Shown here piece after piece: positions 32,256-40,346 of a stretch of 64,000 nucleotides of DNA (its first letter is position 1; each line of letters opens with the position of its first letter). The notes below the pieces were generated by a model. That model did not search any database. It worked only from the letters and a program-made list of their open reading frames with translations, and was not told the origin of the DNA. Origin of the DNA: Planctomycetota bacterium (GTDB lineage Bacteria; Planctomycetota; UBA1135; UBA2386); assembly GCA_020851075.1 (NCBI GenBank), contig JADZDL010000316.1:27635-91634 (forward strand), in the 5' to 3' direction. Both the position numbers and the translations under genes were made by a program.

Positions 32256-32268
32256 GCTGACCGCGTAA

Positions 32269-32323
32269 GACGAGCATGCCCCCGCTCGTCGTGCGGCCGC
32301 GTGGATCCCCACGCGGCCGCACG
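32269..32323 (+). terminator. Tandem hairpins after the Gly-rich secreted protein gene
   Basis: GACGAGC/GCTCGTC (32269-32290) gives a 7-bp stem with an eight-base loop. Directly next to it, 32290-32323 forms a perfect 15-bp stem with loop ATCC (GTGCGGCCGCGTGG paired with its complement). No T tract follows. The pair starts 13 nt after the stop. Confidence 0.7.
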
Positions 32324-32379
32324 CATTTCCGGTGTGCCCTTTCGCGCCGCCGAAGTCTCGGCCACACTCTCGGGCCTCC

Positions 32380-33948
32380 ATGCGCAAGCTGCGATCGGAC
32401 CCCGTTCGACTGGAGGTGTTCCATCACCTCACGAGTGCCTACTGCGAAGAGGCCGGCGTGCGTCTGCAGCGCAGCGCGGTCAGCCCCAACATCCGCGAGC
32501 GGGCGGACTTCTCGGTGGCGATGTTCGACGGCGCTGGTCGCCTCATCGCCCAGGCCGCGCACATTCCCGTGCACCTTGGCAGCGCCGGCGACGCGGTCGC
32601 GGCGGCGCGTGCGGCGATCGAGTTCCGGCCGGGCGACGTCGCGATCCTCAACGACCCGTACGCGGGCGGCACGCACCTGCCGGACGTCACGATGGTGCGG
32701 CCGGTGTTTGGGCGCGATCGCCGGCGGCCGGATTGGTTCCTCGTCAATCGTGCGCACCACGCCGATATCGGTGGTAGCACGCCGGGCTCGATGGGCATCG
32801 CCGCGGACCTCTATGCCGAAGGTCTCGTGCTGCCGCCCGTGTTGCTGCGCGCTGGCGGCAAGCTGCAGCAGGACCTGTTGCGCCTGTTTGCCAAGAACGT
32901 GCGCGGCAGCGAAGAGCGGCTGCTGGACCTGCGCGCGCAGGAAGCGAGCCTGCACCAGCTCGAGCAACGGCTGCAGGGTTACGTGGCCGAAGTCGGCAGC
33001 GCGACGGTTCAGCAACTCACTGACGACCTGCTCGACTCCACGGAGCGCGCTGGGCGCGCGGCCCTGCGGCGCCTTGTGCGCGGCGTGTTCACCGCTGCGG
33101 ACCACCTCGAAGACGATGGTTTTGGCAGCGGCCCGATCCCGATCGTGTTATCGCTGCGCACGGGCGGTCGTCGCCTCGTCTTCGATTGGTCGGCCACCGG
33201 GGCGCAGGTGAAGGGTGGCGTACACTGCAACCGCAGCGTCGTGATGGCGGCGTGTGTGTATGCGCTGCGGTGTCTGTGCCCGGATCGGTTGCCGACCAAC
33301 GAGGGCCTGTTCCGGCTCCTGTCGGTGCAGACCAGGCTCGGCACGCTCGTGGATCCGCGGCCACCGGCGCCCGTCGCGGGGGGCAATGTCGAGACGAGCC
33401 AGCGACTCGTCGACGTCGTCTTCGCCGCTTTGCAGCAAGCGTTGCCCGGGGTCGTGCCGGCGGCTTCGGCGGGAACGATGAGCAATCTGTCGTTTGGCGG
33501 CCAACGTGAGGATGGGTCGGAGTTTGCGAGTTACGAGACGTTGCCCGGGGGGGCCGGCGCGGCACCCGGCGTCGCGGGGCAGGCGGCCATCCAGACGCAC
33601 ATGACCAATACGCGCAACACGCCGATCGAAGAGCTGGAGAGCCGCTACCCGGTGCGCGTGCGCGCGTTGTCGGTGCGGCGCGGCAGCGGTGGTGCGGGTG
33701 CCCAGCGCGGCGGCGACGGTCTGCAGAAGTGCCTCGAAGCGCTGGTGCCGCTGCGCGTGTCGTTCCTCGGCGAACGCCATCGCAGTGGTCCCCCGGGCGC
33801 TTGCGGTGGCAAGGACGGGGCCCCAGGTCGCCTGTGGCGCATCACGCCAGGTTCGCGGCAGCGTTTGCCCGCGAAGTGTTCGTTTGTGCTCCATCCTCTG
33901 GAGCGGGTGCTCGTCGAAACCCCCGGTGGAGGTGGTCATGGTCGCTAG
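32380..33948 (+). CDS. Hydantoinase B / oxoprolinase family protein, stand-alone
   Basis: A 522-aa HyuB-type protein; the family hydrolyses hydantoins or 5-oxoproline with a HyuA partner. Seen are the N-terminal RLEVFHHLTSAYCEEAGV, ADFSVAMFDGAGRLIAQA, GDVAILNDPYAGGTHLPD, HHADIGGSTPGSMG (metal site) and NVETSQRLVDVVF. No hyuA is adjacent. The end (CSFVLHPLERVLVETPGGGGHG) is typical. The ATG at 32380 is chosen because it starts homology (MRKLRSDPVRLEVF). It overlaps the next gene by 11 nt. Confidence 0.9.
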   Translation: MRKLRSDPVRLEVFHHLTSAYCEEAGVRLQRSAVSPNIRERADFSVAMFDGAGRLIAQAAHIPVHLGSAGDAVAAARAAIEFRPGDVAILNDPYAGGTHLPDVTMVRPVFGRDRRRPDWFLVNRAHHADIGGSTPGSMGIAADLYAEGLVLPPVLLRAGGKLQQDLLRLFAKNVRGSEERLLDLRAQEASLHQLEQRLQGYVAEVGSATVQQLTDDLLDSTERAGRAALRRLVRGVFTAADHLEDDGFGSGPIPIVLSLRTGGRRLVFDWSATGAQVKGGVHCNRSVVMAACVYALRCLCPDRLPTNEGLFRLLSVQTRLGTLVDPRPPAPVAGGNVETSQRLVDVVFAALQQALPGVVPAASAGTMSNLSFGGQREDGSEFASYETLPGGAGAAPGVAGQAAIQTHMTNTRNTPIEELESRYPVRVRALSVRRGSGGAGAQRGGDGLQKCLEALVPLRVSFLGERHRSGPPGACGGKDGAPGRLWRITPGSRQRLPAKCSFVLHPLERVLVETPGGGGHGR

Positions 33949-34435
33949 CCAGAATCGTCAGCCAAGTCGTCATTCGGGTCGCCCTTCGAGCCGCCGTCCG
34001 GGCCGCCCTCGGTGGTTGGTCATGGCCCTCGTTCTCGTCGCGGGCTGTGCCACCGTGCCCTACGCGCCATGCCCCGTCGAACTCGGCGCGCCGTTGCCCG
34101 ACGATGCGTTCGCGGTGTGCAAACGGGTGCTGGGGCGTCGTTTTGGTGGGGTAACCCTCGCCGACGAAGCGGCCTTCCTGCTGCAATCGGGCTGGGTGCC
34201 CGTCGCCGAACAGCCCGGCGAACGCCGCGCGTCGGTGTTCTGCGAAGGCGGGGAACTCATGGTCCTCGTCGAATCGCGCTGGCTCAGCGAACCCGTGATC
34301 GGCCTGCCCGCCTGGAGTGCCGTGCGCGCGGATCCGGCGGCCGAACGCGAACTGGCGGCAGTGCTGCGTGCCGAGCTGTTGCCGGAGGCCAAGGTCTCGG
34401 GCAACAATGTGGCGGTCACGCCGACGGGCCGCTGA
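33938..34435 (+). CDS. Lipoprotein, 165 aa
   Basis: An exported lipoprotein of unknown function. A basic N-terminal extension (SRHSGRPSSRRPGRPRW) precedes a hydrophobic stretch and the lipobox VAGC at about residue 37, so Cys37 would be lipidated. The mature domain has a conserved-looking PCPVELGAPLPDDAFAVCK and GWVPVAEQPGERRASVF. It overlaps the hyuB-like stop by 11 nt. About 375 nt of its 3' part lies opposite the C-terminal end of the gene on the other strand. Confidence 0.7.
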   Translation: MVASQNRQPSRHSGRPSSRRPGRPRWLVMALVLVAGCATVPYAPCPVELGAPLPDDAFAVCKRVLGRRFGGVTLADEAAFLLQSGWVPVAEQPGERRASVFCEGGELMVLVESRWLSEPVIGLPAWSAVRADPAAERELAAVLRAELLPEAKVSGNNVAVTPTGR

Positions 34436-35484
34436 AACGGCAAGCCGGGCGCGCCGGCGCGGCTCTGCGCGCCAAGGATCGCCGCCGCGGCAAGCCGCAG
34501 GCGTCCTTCGCTCGGCCAGCGGCGTTGCGCGCGCTGCAGCAGGGCGAGCGCGGCGGCTTCGTGCGCGCGCGCTTCGAGCAGGCGCGCGCGGGCGAGCACC
34601 ACGCTGCCGCGCGGCAGGTTGGCCACTTGCCGGCCGCGGCGCAGTGCGTGGGCCGCGGCGCCCAGGTCCCAGGCGACGAGGCACGCTTCAAACAACCAGA
34701 GCCACGCCGTCGGTTGGCGCGGGCAGAGCCGCGTCGCTTGTTCGAGCAGGGTGCGCGGCGAACGGGCGTCCAGGCGCGGGCGGCGGATCCACTTGGCGAG
34801 CACCCGCCGCACTTCCAGCGTCGCCGGCCGGACCTGGAAGTGCGCGCGCAACCGCCGCAGTCGGCGCAGGCGCGACCGGGGATCGGGGCGGCGGCGTTCG
34901 CGCGGCAGCAGGTGCACGGCGCCGCGGTCGCGCAGCAGGTCGGCGGCGAGGCCGGTGAGGGCTTCGCCGAGTCGTTCGCGCCAGAAAGCGAGCCGGGGAT
35001 CGTCGTCGGTGTGTTCGGTGGCCAGATCTTCGAGTTCGGCGCGCAGCTTGTGGATGGTGCGACCAGTCCGCGCGGCGCTGGCCGCCATGTTGCAACGGCC
35101 GTTGACGAGCCGCACGAACACATCCTGCGGCAGCGGGTTCTTGGGCGCCGGTTCGCCGACCGGTGGGGCGGGTTGCTCCTGGGGGTCGGGCGCCGGCGTC
35201 GCGCTGGTGGGCGTGCGGTTGCGGTAGACCCAGCGTTCGGCGAGGCGCAGCCAGCGACCGTTGCGTTCGGTCGGCGTGAGCCCGACCAGCAGCGCGGGCG
35301 ACTGGAGGCAGTCGACCGCGAGTTCCTGCCGCAGCTCGAGCAGCAGGTCGGTCCGTTCGCAGAACGGCAGCTTCCTCCAGGCGGTGATGCGGCGCACGAC
35401 GCCGGGCAGGATGCGGGTGGCAAACGCATCGAGCAGCTGCAGAGCCTCTTCGCGGTAGTTTGGTTCGAGTTCGGTGGTGTTCAT
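34060..35484 (-). CDS. Hypothetical 474-aa protein with TPR-like C-terminal part, antisense overlap with lipoprotein gene
   Basis: Function unknown. The N-terminal part (MNTTELEPNYREEALQLLDA, LPFCERTDLLLELRQELAV) is helical, then a Pro-rich linker, a helix-turn-helix-like block (NGRCNMAASAARTGRTIHKL), and Leu/Arg-rich TPR-like repeats (LLEQATRLCPRQPTAWLWLFEA). The reading frame has no stop until 34060, but from about 34435 downward it becomes Ser/Thr-rich and looks like shadow of the opposite lipoprotein gene. Either the two genes truly overlap tail to tail by 375 nt, or a frameshift hides the real stop near 34440. The ATG at 35484 faces purA. Confidence 0.55.
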   Translation of the reverse strand: MNTTELEPNYREEALQLLDAFATRILPGVVRRITAWRKLPFCERTDLLLELRQELAVDCLQSPALLVGLTPTERNGRWLRLAERWVYRNRTPTSATPAPDPQEQPAPPVGEPAPKNPLPQDVFVRLVNGRCNMAASAARTGRTIHKLRAELEDLATEHTDDDPRLAFWRERLGEALTGLAADLLRDRGAVHLLPRERRRPDPRSRLRRLRRLRAHFQVRPATLEVRRVLAKWIRRPRLDARSPRTLLEQATRLCPRQPTAWLWLFEACLVAWDLGAAAHALRRGRQVANLPRGSVVLARARLLEARAHEAAALALLQRAQRRWPSEGRLRLAAAAILGAQSRAGAPGLPFQRPVGVTATLLPETLASGNSSARSTAASSRSAAGSARTALQAGRPITGSLSQRDSTRTMSSPPSQNTDARRSPGCSATGTQPDCSRKAASSARVTPPKRRPSTRLHTANASSGNGAPSSTGHGA

Positions 35485-35653
35485 GGGATCCGTTCGCTGA
35501 GGGTTGCCCGGCGAGGTTGGCGCGATTCCCAGCTCCCGACCGGCTGGGCGCCGACGACGTTGGGCCCTGGATGCAAGTGCACAACCGGGGGAAGGCTTGA
35601 CGACGGATCCTTGGCATCGGCCCCACGAAGCAGGTGAACCCGGCGGGCGGGTT

Positions 35654-35661
35654 GCTATGCT
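35654..35661 (+). promoter_or_regulatory. Candidate promoter octamer GCTATGCT before purA
   Basis: It ends 27 nt before the purA ATG (35689). The gap to the divergent gene is 204 nt, so divergent promoters are expected here. No -35 is clear. Confidence 0.35.
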
Positions 35662-35688
35662 GCTGCCCTTTTCTTGCAGCCGAACTTC

Positions 35689-36957
35689 ATGCCCACCACC
35701 TGTGTCGTAGGCATCCTCTGGGGTGACGAAGGCAAAGGCAAAGTCATCGACTTCCTTGCCGCCGAGACCGACTACGTCGTCCGTTTCGGGGGTGGCCACA
35801 ACGCTGGCCACACACTCATCTTGCCGTCGGGCAAGCTGGTGCTCCACCTGGTGCCCTCGGGGGTTGTCCATGCCCACACGACCAACGTGATCGGCAACGG
35901 GGTCGTCGTCGATCCCATCCATCTCTGTTCTGAGATCGCGAAACTGCGCGATCGGGGCCTGCGCGTCGAGTTGGGGCGCAATCTGCTCCTCAGCGAGCGT
36001 GCGCACCTGATCCTCGAAGCGCACCGCCAGCAGGACCATTGGCACGAACACCTGCGCGGCAGCGGCAAGATCGGCACGACCGGTCGCGGCATCGGCCCGG
36101 CCTACAGCGATCGCTGCAGCCGTATCGGCCTTCGCCTCGGCGACTTGCTGCGGCCCGAGCGGTTGCGCGCCGGGTTGCAGAGCCTCGTGCAGCAGAAAAA
36201 CGCGTGGTTCGCGTCGGCGGGCCTCGCCGCACTCGATCCCGACACCATGTACCGCGACCTGCTGGCCGCCGGGGAAACCCTGCGTCCTGGCATCGTCGAT
36301 ACCGGGGCTGTGTTGCGCGAGGCGAACGCGGCGGGCAAACGCATCCTGCTCGAAGGCGCGCAAGGCTGTCTGCTCGACGTCGAGCTCGGCACCTACCCGT
36401 TTGTGACCAGTTCGCACGCGAGCACCGGCGGTGCGTTCAGCGGCACCGGCCTGCCACCGCACGCGATGCGTGTGGTCGGCATCGCCAAGGCCTACGCGAC
36501 GCGCGTGGGCGAAGGTCCGTTCCCGACCGAGCTGAAGGACGAAGTTGGCGACCAGTTGCGCAAGGCCGGCAACGAGTTTGGTTCCACCACGGGTCGGCCG
36601 CGCCGTTGCGGCTGGTTTGACAGCGTTGCCGTGCGCTACTCCGGCGGTGTGTCGGGCGCCAGCGAGCTCGTCGTGACCAACCTCGACGTGCTGCGCGGTT
36701 TTCCGCTGCGCATCTGCGTGGCCTACCGCATGCCGGATGGCACGCGCACGACGCAGTGGCCGGCGTTTGACCTCGAGCTGGCGGTGCCAGAATACGTCGA
36801 ACTGCCGTCCTTTAGCGAAGACCTGCGCGAGATCCGGCAGTTTGCAAAGCTGCCGCTGAACGCGCAGAACTACATCCGCGCGCTCGAGACCCACACGGGC
36901 ATCCCGGTGCGCGTGGTGTCGGTTGGTCCGGAGCGCCAGCAGGTGATCCTGCGGTGA
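35689..36957 (+). CDS. purA: Adenylosuccinate synthetase
   Basis: Catalyses the GTP-dependent ligation of aspartate to IMP, the first step towards AMP. The 422-aa protein has the P-loop-like ILWGDEGKGKVIDFLA, the IMP-binding GGGHNAGHT, KIGTTGRGIGPAY, the GAQGCLLDVELGTYPFVTSS region and the C-terminal TNLDVL. An in-frame TTG at 35674 is an alternative start. It is coupled to uppS by GTGA overlap, so purine and undecaprenyl synthesis share a transcript. Confidence 0.96.
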   Translation: MPTTCVVGILWGDEGKGKVIDFLAAETDYVVRFGGGHNAGHTLILPSGKLVLHLVPSGVVHAHTTNVIGNGVVVDPIHLCSEIAKLRDRGLRVELGRNLLLSERAHLILEAHRQQDHWHEHLRGSGKIGTTGRGIGPAYSDRCSRIGLRLGDLLRPERLRAGLQSLVQQKNAWFASAGLAALDPDTMYRDLLAAGETLRPGIVDTGAVLREANAAGKRILLEGAQGCLLDVELGTYPFVTSSHASTGGAFSGTGLPPHAMRVVGIAKAYATRVGEGPFPTELKDEVGDQLRKAGNEFGSTTGRPRRCGWFDSVAVRYSGGVSGASELVVTNLDVLRGFPLRICVAYRMPDGTRTTQWPAFDLELAVPEYVELPSFSEDLREIRQFAKLPLNAQNYIRALETHTGIPVRVVSVGPERQQVILR

Positions 36958-37679
36958 GCACCCGCGGGCCGAACGACCTGGTCGGACCGCGCAGTGTCGC
37001 GGTGATCATGGACGGCAACGGCCGGTGGGCGAAACGCGCCGGCCTCGAGCGCATTCGCGGCCACGAGCGTGGCATCGATGCCGTGCGCACGACGGTGACC
37101 GAGTGCGCGCGGCTCGGTGTGCAGGCCCTCGTGCTCTACGCGTTCTCCGAAGAGAACTGGGCGCGGCCGCAGCGCGAGATCGACCTGTTGTTCAAGCTGC
37201 TGAAGCGGTTCCTGCGCGAAGAACGCGACACGCTCATGCAGAACCGCGTGCGCCTGCTGCATTCCGGGCGTCGCGCCCGGTTGTCTCCCGACGTGCTCGG
37301 CTTGCTCGACGAAACGATGGCGATGACGGCCGGCAACGACGGCATGCGCCTCAGTCTCGCGATTTCGTACGGCGGCCGGCAGGAACTCGCCGACGGTGTG
37401 CAGGCGATTGCTCGGCAGGTGCAGGCAGGCACGCTGGATCCTGCCGCGATCACCGAAGAGACCATTCGTGCGCACCTCTACCACCCGGAGCTGCCGGATC
37501 CCGACCTGCTGATCCGAACGGCGGGAGAGATGCGCATCAGCAACTTCCTGCTGTGGCAGGTGAGTTATGCGGAGATCCACGTCAGCGACGTGTGCTGGCC
37601 CGAGTTCGGCGCCGAACATCTGGCCGCCGCGTTCGCCGACTACGGGCGCCGCGTGCGCAAGTTCGGCAAGGTGCTGTGA
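36954..37679 (+). CDS. uppS: Isoprenyl transferase (undecaprenyl diphosphate synthase)
   Basis: Makes the cis-polyprenyl diphosphate used to carry peptidoglycan and O-antigen units. Asp20 lies in the catalytic VAVIMDGNGRWAK, and YAFSEENW, LSLAISYGGRQEL and the C-terminal LPDPDLLIRTAGEMRISNFLLWQ are conserved. 241 aa is normal length. GTG start overlaps purA's stop; its own stop overlaps cdsA (TGATG). Confidence 0.96.
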   Translation: MSTRGPNDLVGPRSVAVIMDGNGRWAKRAGLERIRGHERGIDAVRTTVTECARLGVQALVLYAFSEENWARPQREIDLLFKLLKRFLREERDTLMQNRVRLLHSGRRARLSPDVLGLLDETMAMTAGNDGMRLSLAISYGGRQELADGVQAIARQVQAGTLDPAAITEETIRAHLYHPELPDPDLLIRTAGEMRISNFLLWQVSYAEIHVSDVCWPEFGAEHLAAAFADYGRRVRKFGKVL

Positions 37680-38533
37680 TGGCGCGGAGCGACCTGCAGA
37701 TCCGGGCGGTGCTGGCGCCGACGATGCTCGGCATCGTGGCGCTCGTCTACTGGCTCGACTACCACACGATCCTCTGCAGCAAGCAGGGTGCGCTGTCCGG
37801 TGGCCTGCTCGCGTTACTCGGGGTGCTTGGCACCTGGGAATACGTGATGCTGCTGCGTGGCCCCGGTTTCGCGGTCGCCGGCAAGACCCTGCTGTTCTTC
37901 ACTGCGCTACTGCTCGGCAGCGCCTTCCCGCTCGGATGGCACCAGATCGACCACGAGTTCTATCCGCTCGTGATCGGCACGATGCTGCTGCTGTTTCCGT
38001 TGTTGGTGCGCTCGCTCGGCAAGAACGACATGAAGGTCGGCCTCGAGAAGCAGGGCGCCACGATGCTCGGGTTCCTGTTCGTCGCCTGGCCGATGTACTT
38101 CGCCATCGGCACGTGCTTTCGGCACCTGCCGTCGGTGTTGTTCGTGGTGCTCGTCTGCAAGGGTGGCGATATCGGCGGCTACTGCATCGGCCGCCTGCTC
38201 GGGCGCCACAAACTGATCCCGCACATCAGCCCCGGCAAGACGATCGAAGGCGCGCTCGGCAGCCTCGCTTCGTCGGTCGCGCTGGCCGCCTGGCTGCGCT
38301 CTGTCCTGCTGGAGCCCGTCGTGCAGTTGCCACTGTGGGCTGCGCTGCTGGTCGGGGTGGCGTTGAACTTCACGACCCAGACCGGGGATCTTATCGAGTC
38401 CTTGCTCAAGCGCCGGTGCAATGCGAAGGACAGCTCGAAGTTGTTGCCAGCGCACGGGGGCGTACTAGACCTCGTGGACAGTTTGCTGTTTTCCTTCTGT
38501 GTGTGGTTCTGCGTGCTGGTCTGGCTGACCTGA
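37679..38533 (+). CDS. cdsA: Phosphatidate cytidylyltransferase
   Basis: Makes CDP-diacylglycerol for phospholipid synthesis. The 284-aa membrane protein has seven or so hydrophobic helices and the CdsA signature in its last third: KGGDIGGYCIGRLLG, HISPGKTIEGALG, GDLIESLLKRRCNAKDSSKL and HGGVLDLVDSLLFS. The ATG overlaps the uppS stop. It is the last gene of the purA-uppS-cdsA unit, ending 66 nt before phoH. Confidence 0.95.
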   Translation: MARSDLQIRAVLAPTMLGIVALVYWLDYHTILCSKQGALSGGLLALLGVLGTWEYVMLLRGPGFAVAGKTLLFFTALLLGSAFPLGWHQIDHEFYPLVIGTMLLLFPLLVRSLGKNDMKVGLEKQGATMLGFLFVAWPMYFAIGTCFRHLPSVLFVVLVCKGGDIGGYCIGRLLGRHKLIPHISPGKTIEGALGSLASSVALAAWLRSVLLEPVVQLPLWAALLVGVALNFTTQTGDLIESLLKRRCNAKDSSKLLPAHGGVLDLVDSLLFSFCVWFCVLVWLT

Positions 38534-38582
38534 GTCCGCTGCCTTCGCCGGGTTTCCGCGGGCCCTTTCCTGCCACTTGCAG

Positions 38583-38590
38583 GCTACACT
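38583..38590 (+). promoter_or_regulatory. Candidate promoter octamer GCTACACT nine bases before phoH
   Basis: TACACT ends at 38590 and the ATG is at 38600. A start site about seven bases after the hexamer would leave at most two bases of leader, so a nearly leaderless mRNA. It separates phoH-ybeY from the cdsA transcript. Confidence 0.4.
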
Positions 38591-38599
38591 CGCCGCGCA

Positions 38600-39571
38600 A
38601 TGACTGACGCTGACATCCACATCCCGGTCCAGTCGGTCGACGAGGCCCGCACGCTGCTGGGGCCGCTCGACAGCAATGCCCGGCTGATCCGCGAACTGCA
38701 CGGCGTGAGCGTGCTGGCCCGCGATGGCAGCCTGCGGCTGCTTGGGGATGCCGAACACGTCGCCCTCGTGCAGCAGATCCTCGAAGAGAGTCTGCAGGTG
38801 ATCCGTTCGGGCCGTCGTCTGTCGACGCAGGACGTCGCCGCGCGCCTGCGCGCGACGCTAGCCGAGGACTCGTCGACCGAAGGTGGGGGCATGCCCGAGC
38901 GCGCGCACCGCCACGCCGTGACGATGACCGTGCGCGCGCGCACCGCCGGCCAGCAGCGCTACCTTGAGTGCCTCGAAGCGCACGACGTCGTGTTTGCGGT
39001 GGGGCCCGCCGGCACCGGCAAGACCTACCTCGCGGTGGCCAAGGCGATTGAAGCGATGAAGCGCGGCACCGTTCGCCGCATCGTGCTCGTGCGCCCCGCG
39101 GTGGAGGCCGGCGAGAAGCTGGGGTTCCTGCCCGGCGACCTGCAGGAGAAGATCGATCCGTACCTGCGGCCCATGTACGACGCGTTGCAGGACCTCGTCG
39201 ATGCGCGCACCCGCACGCGCTGGCTCGAAAGTGAGGTCGTCGAAGTCTGCCCGCTCGCCTACATGCGCGGCCGTACCCTCAATCGCGCGTTCGTGATCCT
39301 CGACGAAGCGCAGAACACGACGGTCGCGCAGATGCTCATGTTCTTGACCCGCCTCGGCGAAGGTTCGCGCATGGTGGTGACCGGCGATCCGTCGCAGGTT
39401 GACTTGCCGGGCAATGTTACGTCGGGTCTCGGCGATGCCGTGCGCAAGCTCGGCGAGGTGGATGGCATCGGCCTGATCCGCCTCGATGCCGGGGACGTCG
39501 TGCGCCATCCGGTCGTGAGCCGCATCGTCATGGCCTACGAACGGGCGCCTGGCAACAAGCCGCACGCATGA
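38600..39571 (+). CDS. phoH: PhoH family protein (PhoH-like ATPase)
   Basis: A 323-aa P-loop ATPase; PhoH is linked to RNA metabolism and usually lies next to ybeY. A KH-like N-terminal part (LLGPLDSNARLIRELHGV) is followed by Walker A GPAGTGKT (135-142), Walker B VILDEAQNTT and the helicase-like motif VVTGDPSQVDLP. The N-terminal half matches the PhoH/PhoL type. The stop overlaps the ybeY ATG. Confidence 0.94.
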   Translation: MTDADIHIPVQSVDEARTLLGPLDSNARLIRELHGVSVLARDGSLRLLGDAEHVALVQQILEESLQVIRSGRRLSTQDVAARLRATLAEDSSTEGGGMPERAHRHAVTMTVRARTAGQQRYLECLEAHDVVFAVGPAGTGKTYLAVAKAIEAMKRGTVRRIVLVRPAVEAGEKLGFLPGDLQEKIDPYLRPMYDALQDLVDARTRTRWLESEVVEVCPLAYMRGRTLNRAFVILDEAQNTTVAQMLMFLTRLGEGSRMVVTGDPSQVDLPGNVTSGLGDAVRKLGEVDGIGLIRLDAGDVVRHPVVSRIVMAYERAPGNKPHA

Positions 39572-40113
39572 GCACCGGAAAGCAGCCGAAGTCGGCCCGT
39601 CGAGCGAAGCCGCCAGCGAAGAAACCAGCGAAGAAGGCCCCGACGAAGAAGGTGAAGCGTGGCTCCTCCGCTCCCGCTCGGCAGCTTCGCCTGCAGCTCG
39701 CGGTCGAAGATCGTGGTCGCCCGCGCACGGATCTGACCTTCGTTCGGCAAGTTGTTCGCGCCGCGTTGCAACACTGCAAGCAGCCGCAACTGCCGGTGTC
39801 GCTGCTGCTCACGAACGATCGTGAGATCGCGAAAGTGCATGCGGAGTACCTCGACGATCCGACGCCGACCGACGTCATCTCGTTTGATCTCGACGGCGAA
39901 GCGGACCTCGTAGTCAGCGTCGAAACCGCCAAACGCATCGCGAAGTCGCAAGGGCACGCCGTACGCGCGGAAGTCGCGCTCTACATCGTGCACGGCATCC
40001 TGCACTGCTGCGGCTTCGACGACATCAAGCCGCGCGATCGTGCGCGCATGCGTCGCGCGGAGCGCGAAGTGATGCAGAGTTTGTGCCTCGACTACACGTT
40101 CGTCGATGCGTGA
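39568..40113 (+). CDS. ybeY: Endoribonuclease YbeY
   Basis: Metal-dependent RNase for 16S rRNA 3' end maturation and ribosome quality control. The 181-aa protein has a Lys/Arg-rich N-terminal extension of about 38 residues not typical of the family, then DPTPTDVISFDLDG and the metal motif HGILHCCGFDD starting at residue 142. The canonical third metal ligand (His in HGxLHLxGYDH) is Asp152 here. It is coupled to phoH by ATGA. Confidence 0.92.
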   Translation: MSTGKQPKSARRAKPPAKKPAKKAPTKKVKRGSSAPARQLRLQLAVEDRGRPRTDLTFVRQVVRAALQHCKQPQLPVSLLLTNDREIAKVHAEYLDDPTPTDVISFDLDGEADLVVSVETAKRIAKSQGHAVRAEVALYIVHGILHCCGFDDIKPRDRARMRRAEREVMQSLCLDYTFVDA

Positions 40114-40124
40114 CTCGCGGTGCG

Positions 40125-40140
40125 CACGACAGAAGTCGTG
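40125..40140 (+). terminator. Hairpin after ybeY
   Basis: CACGAC-AGAA-GTCGTG, a 6-bp perfect stem with a four-base loop, twelve bases after the ybeY stop. No T tract. Confidence 0.35.
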
Positions 40141-40149
40141 ATCGACACG

Positions 40150-40179
40150 TTGCGCCGTACGTGGATCGTGTGCTACGTT
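40150..40179 (+). promoter_or_regulatory. Candidate promoter for sigma factor gene (TTGCGC, 18 nt, TACGTT)
   Basis: TTGCGC at 40150-40155 and TACGTT at 40174-40179 within GCTACGTT, spacing 18. The next ATG is 168 nt downstream, giving a long leader. The rest of the 40114-40346 gap holds no gene. Confidence 0.3.
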
Positions 40180-40346
40180 GTGGGCGACTCGATGGTCAAC
40201 ATCATCGTGTTGTGGTCGCCGTAGTGTCGGCGAACCAACAACACGCGGGTGTGCACACGCGATGTCGAACGTGTCGGAGCAGCAACGCCTGCGACGACAC
40301 GCCGACACCGCACGATGCGGCGAGTGCTTGCAATGGTGGGTGCCAC

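Noticed and set aside
35486..35610. Inverted repeat GGATCCGT / ACGGATCC between divergent genes
   Set aside because: Arms are 110 nt apart with nothing else paired; can occur by chance.
35484..36894. Extension of the minus-strand hypothetical gene upstream through purA
   Set aside because: The upstream part is antisense to purA, whose motifs are clear; the start at 35484 is preferred.
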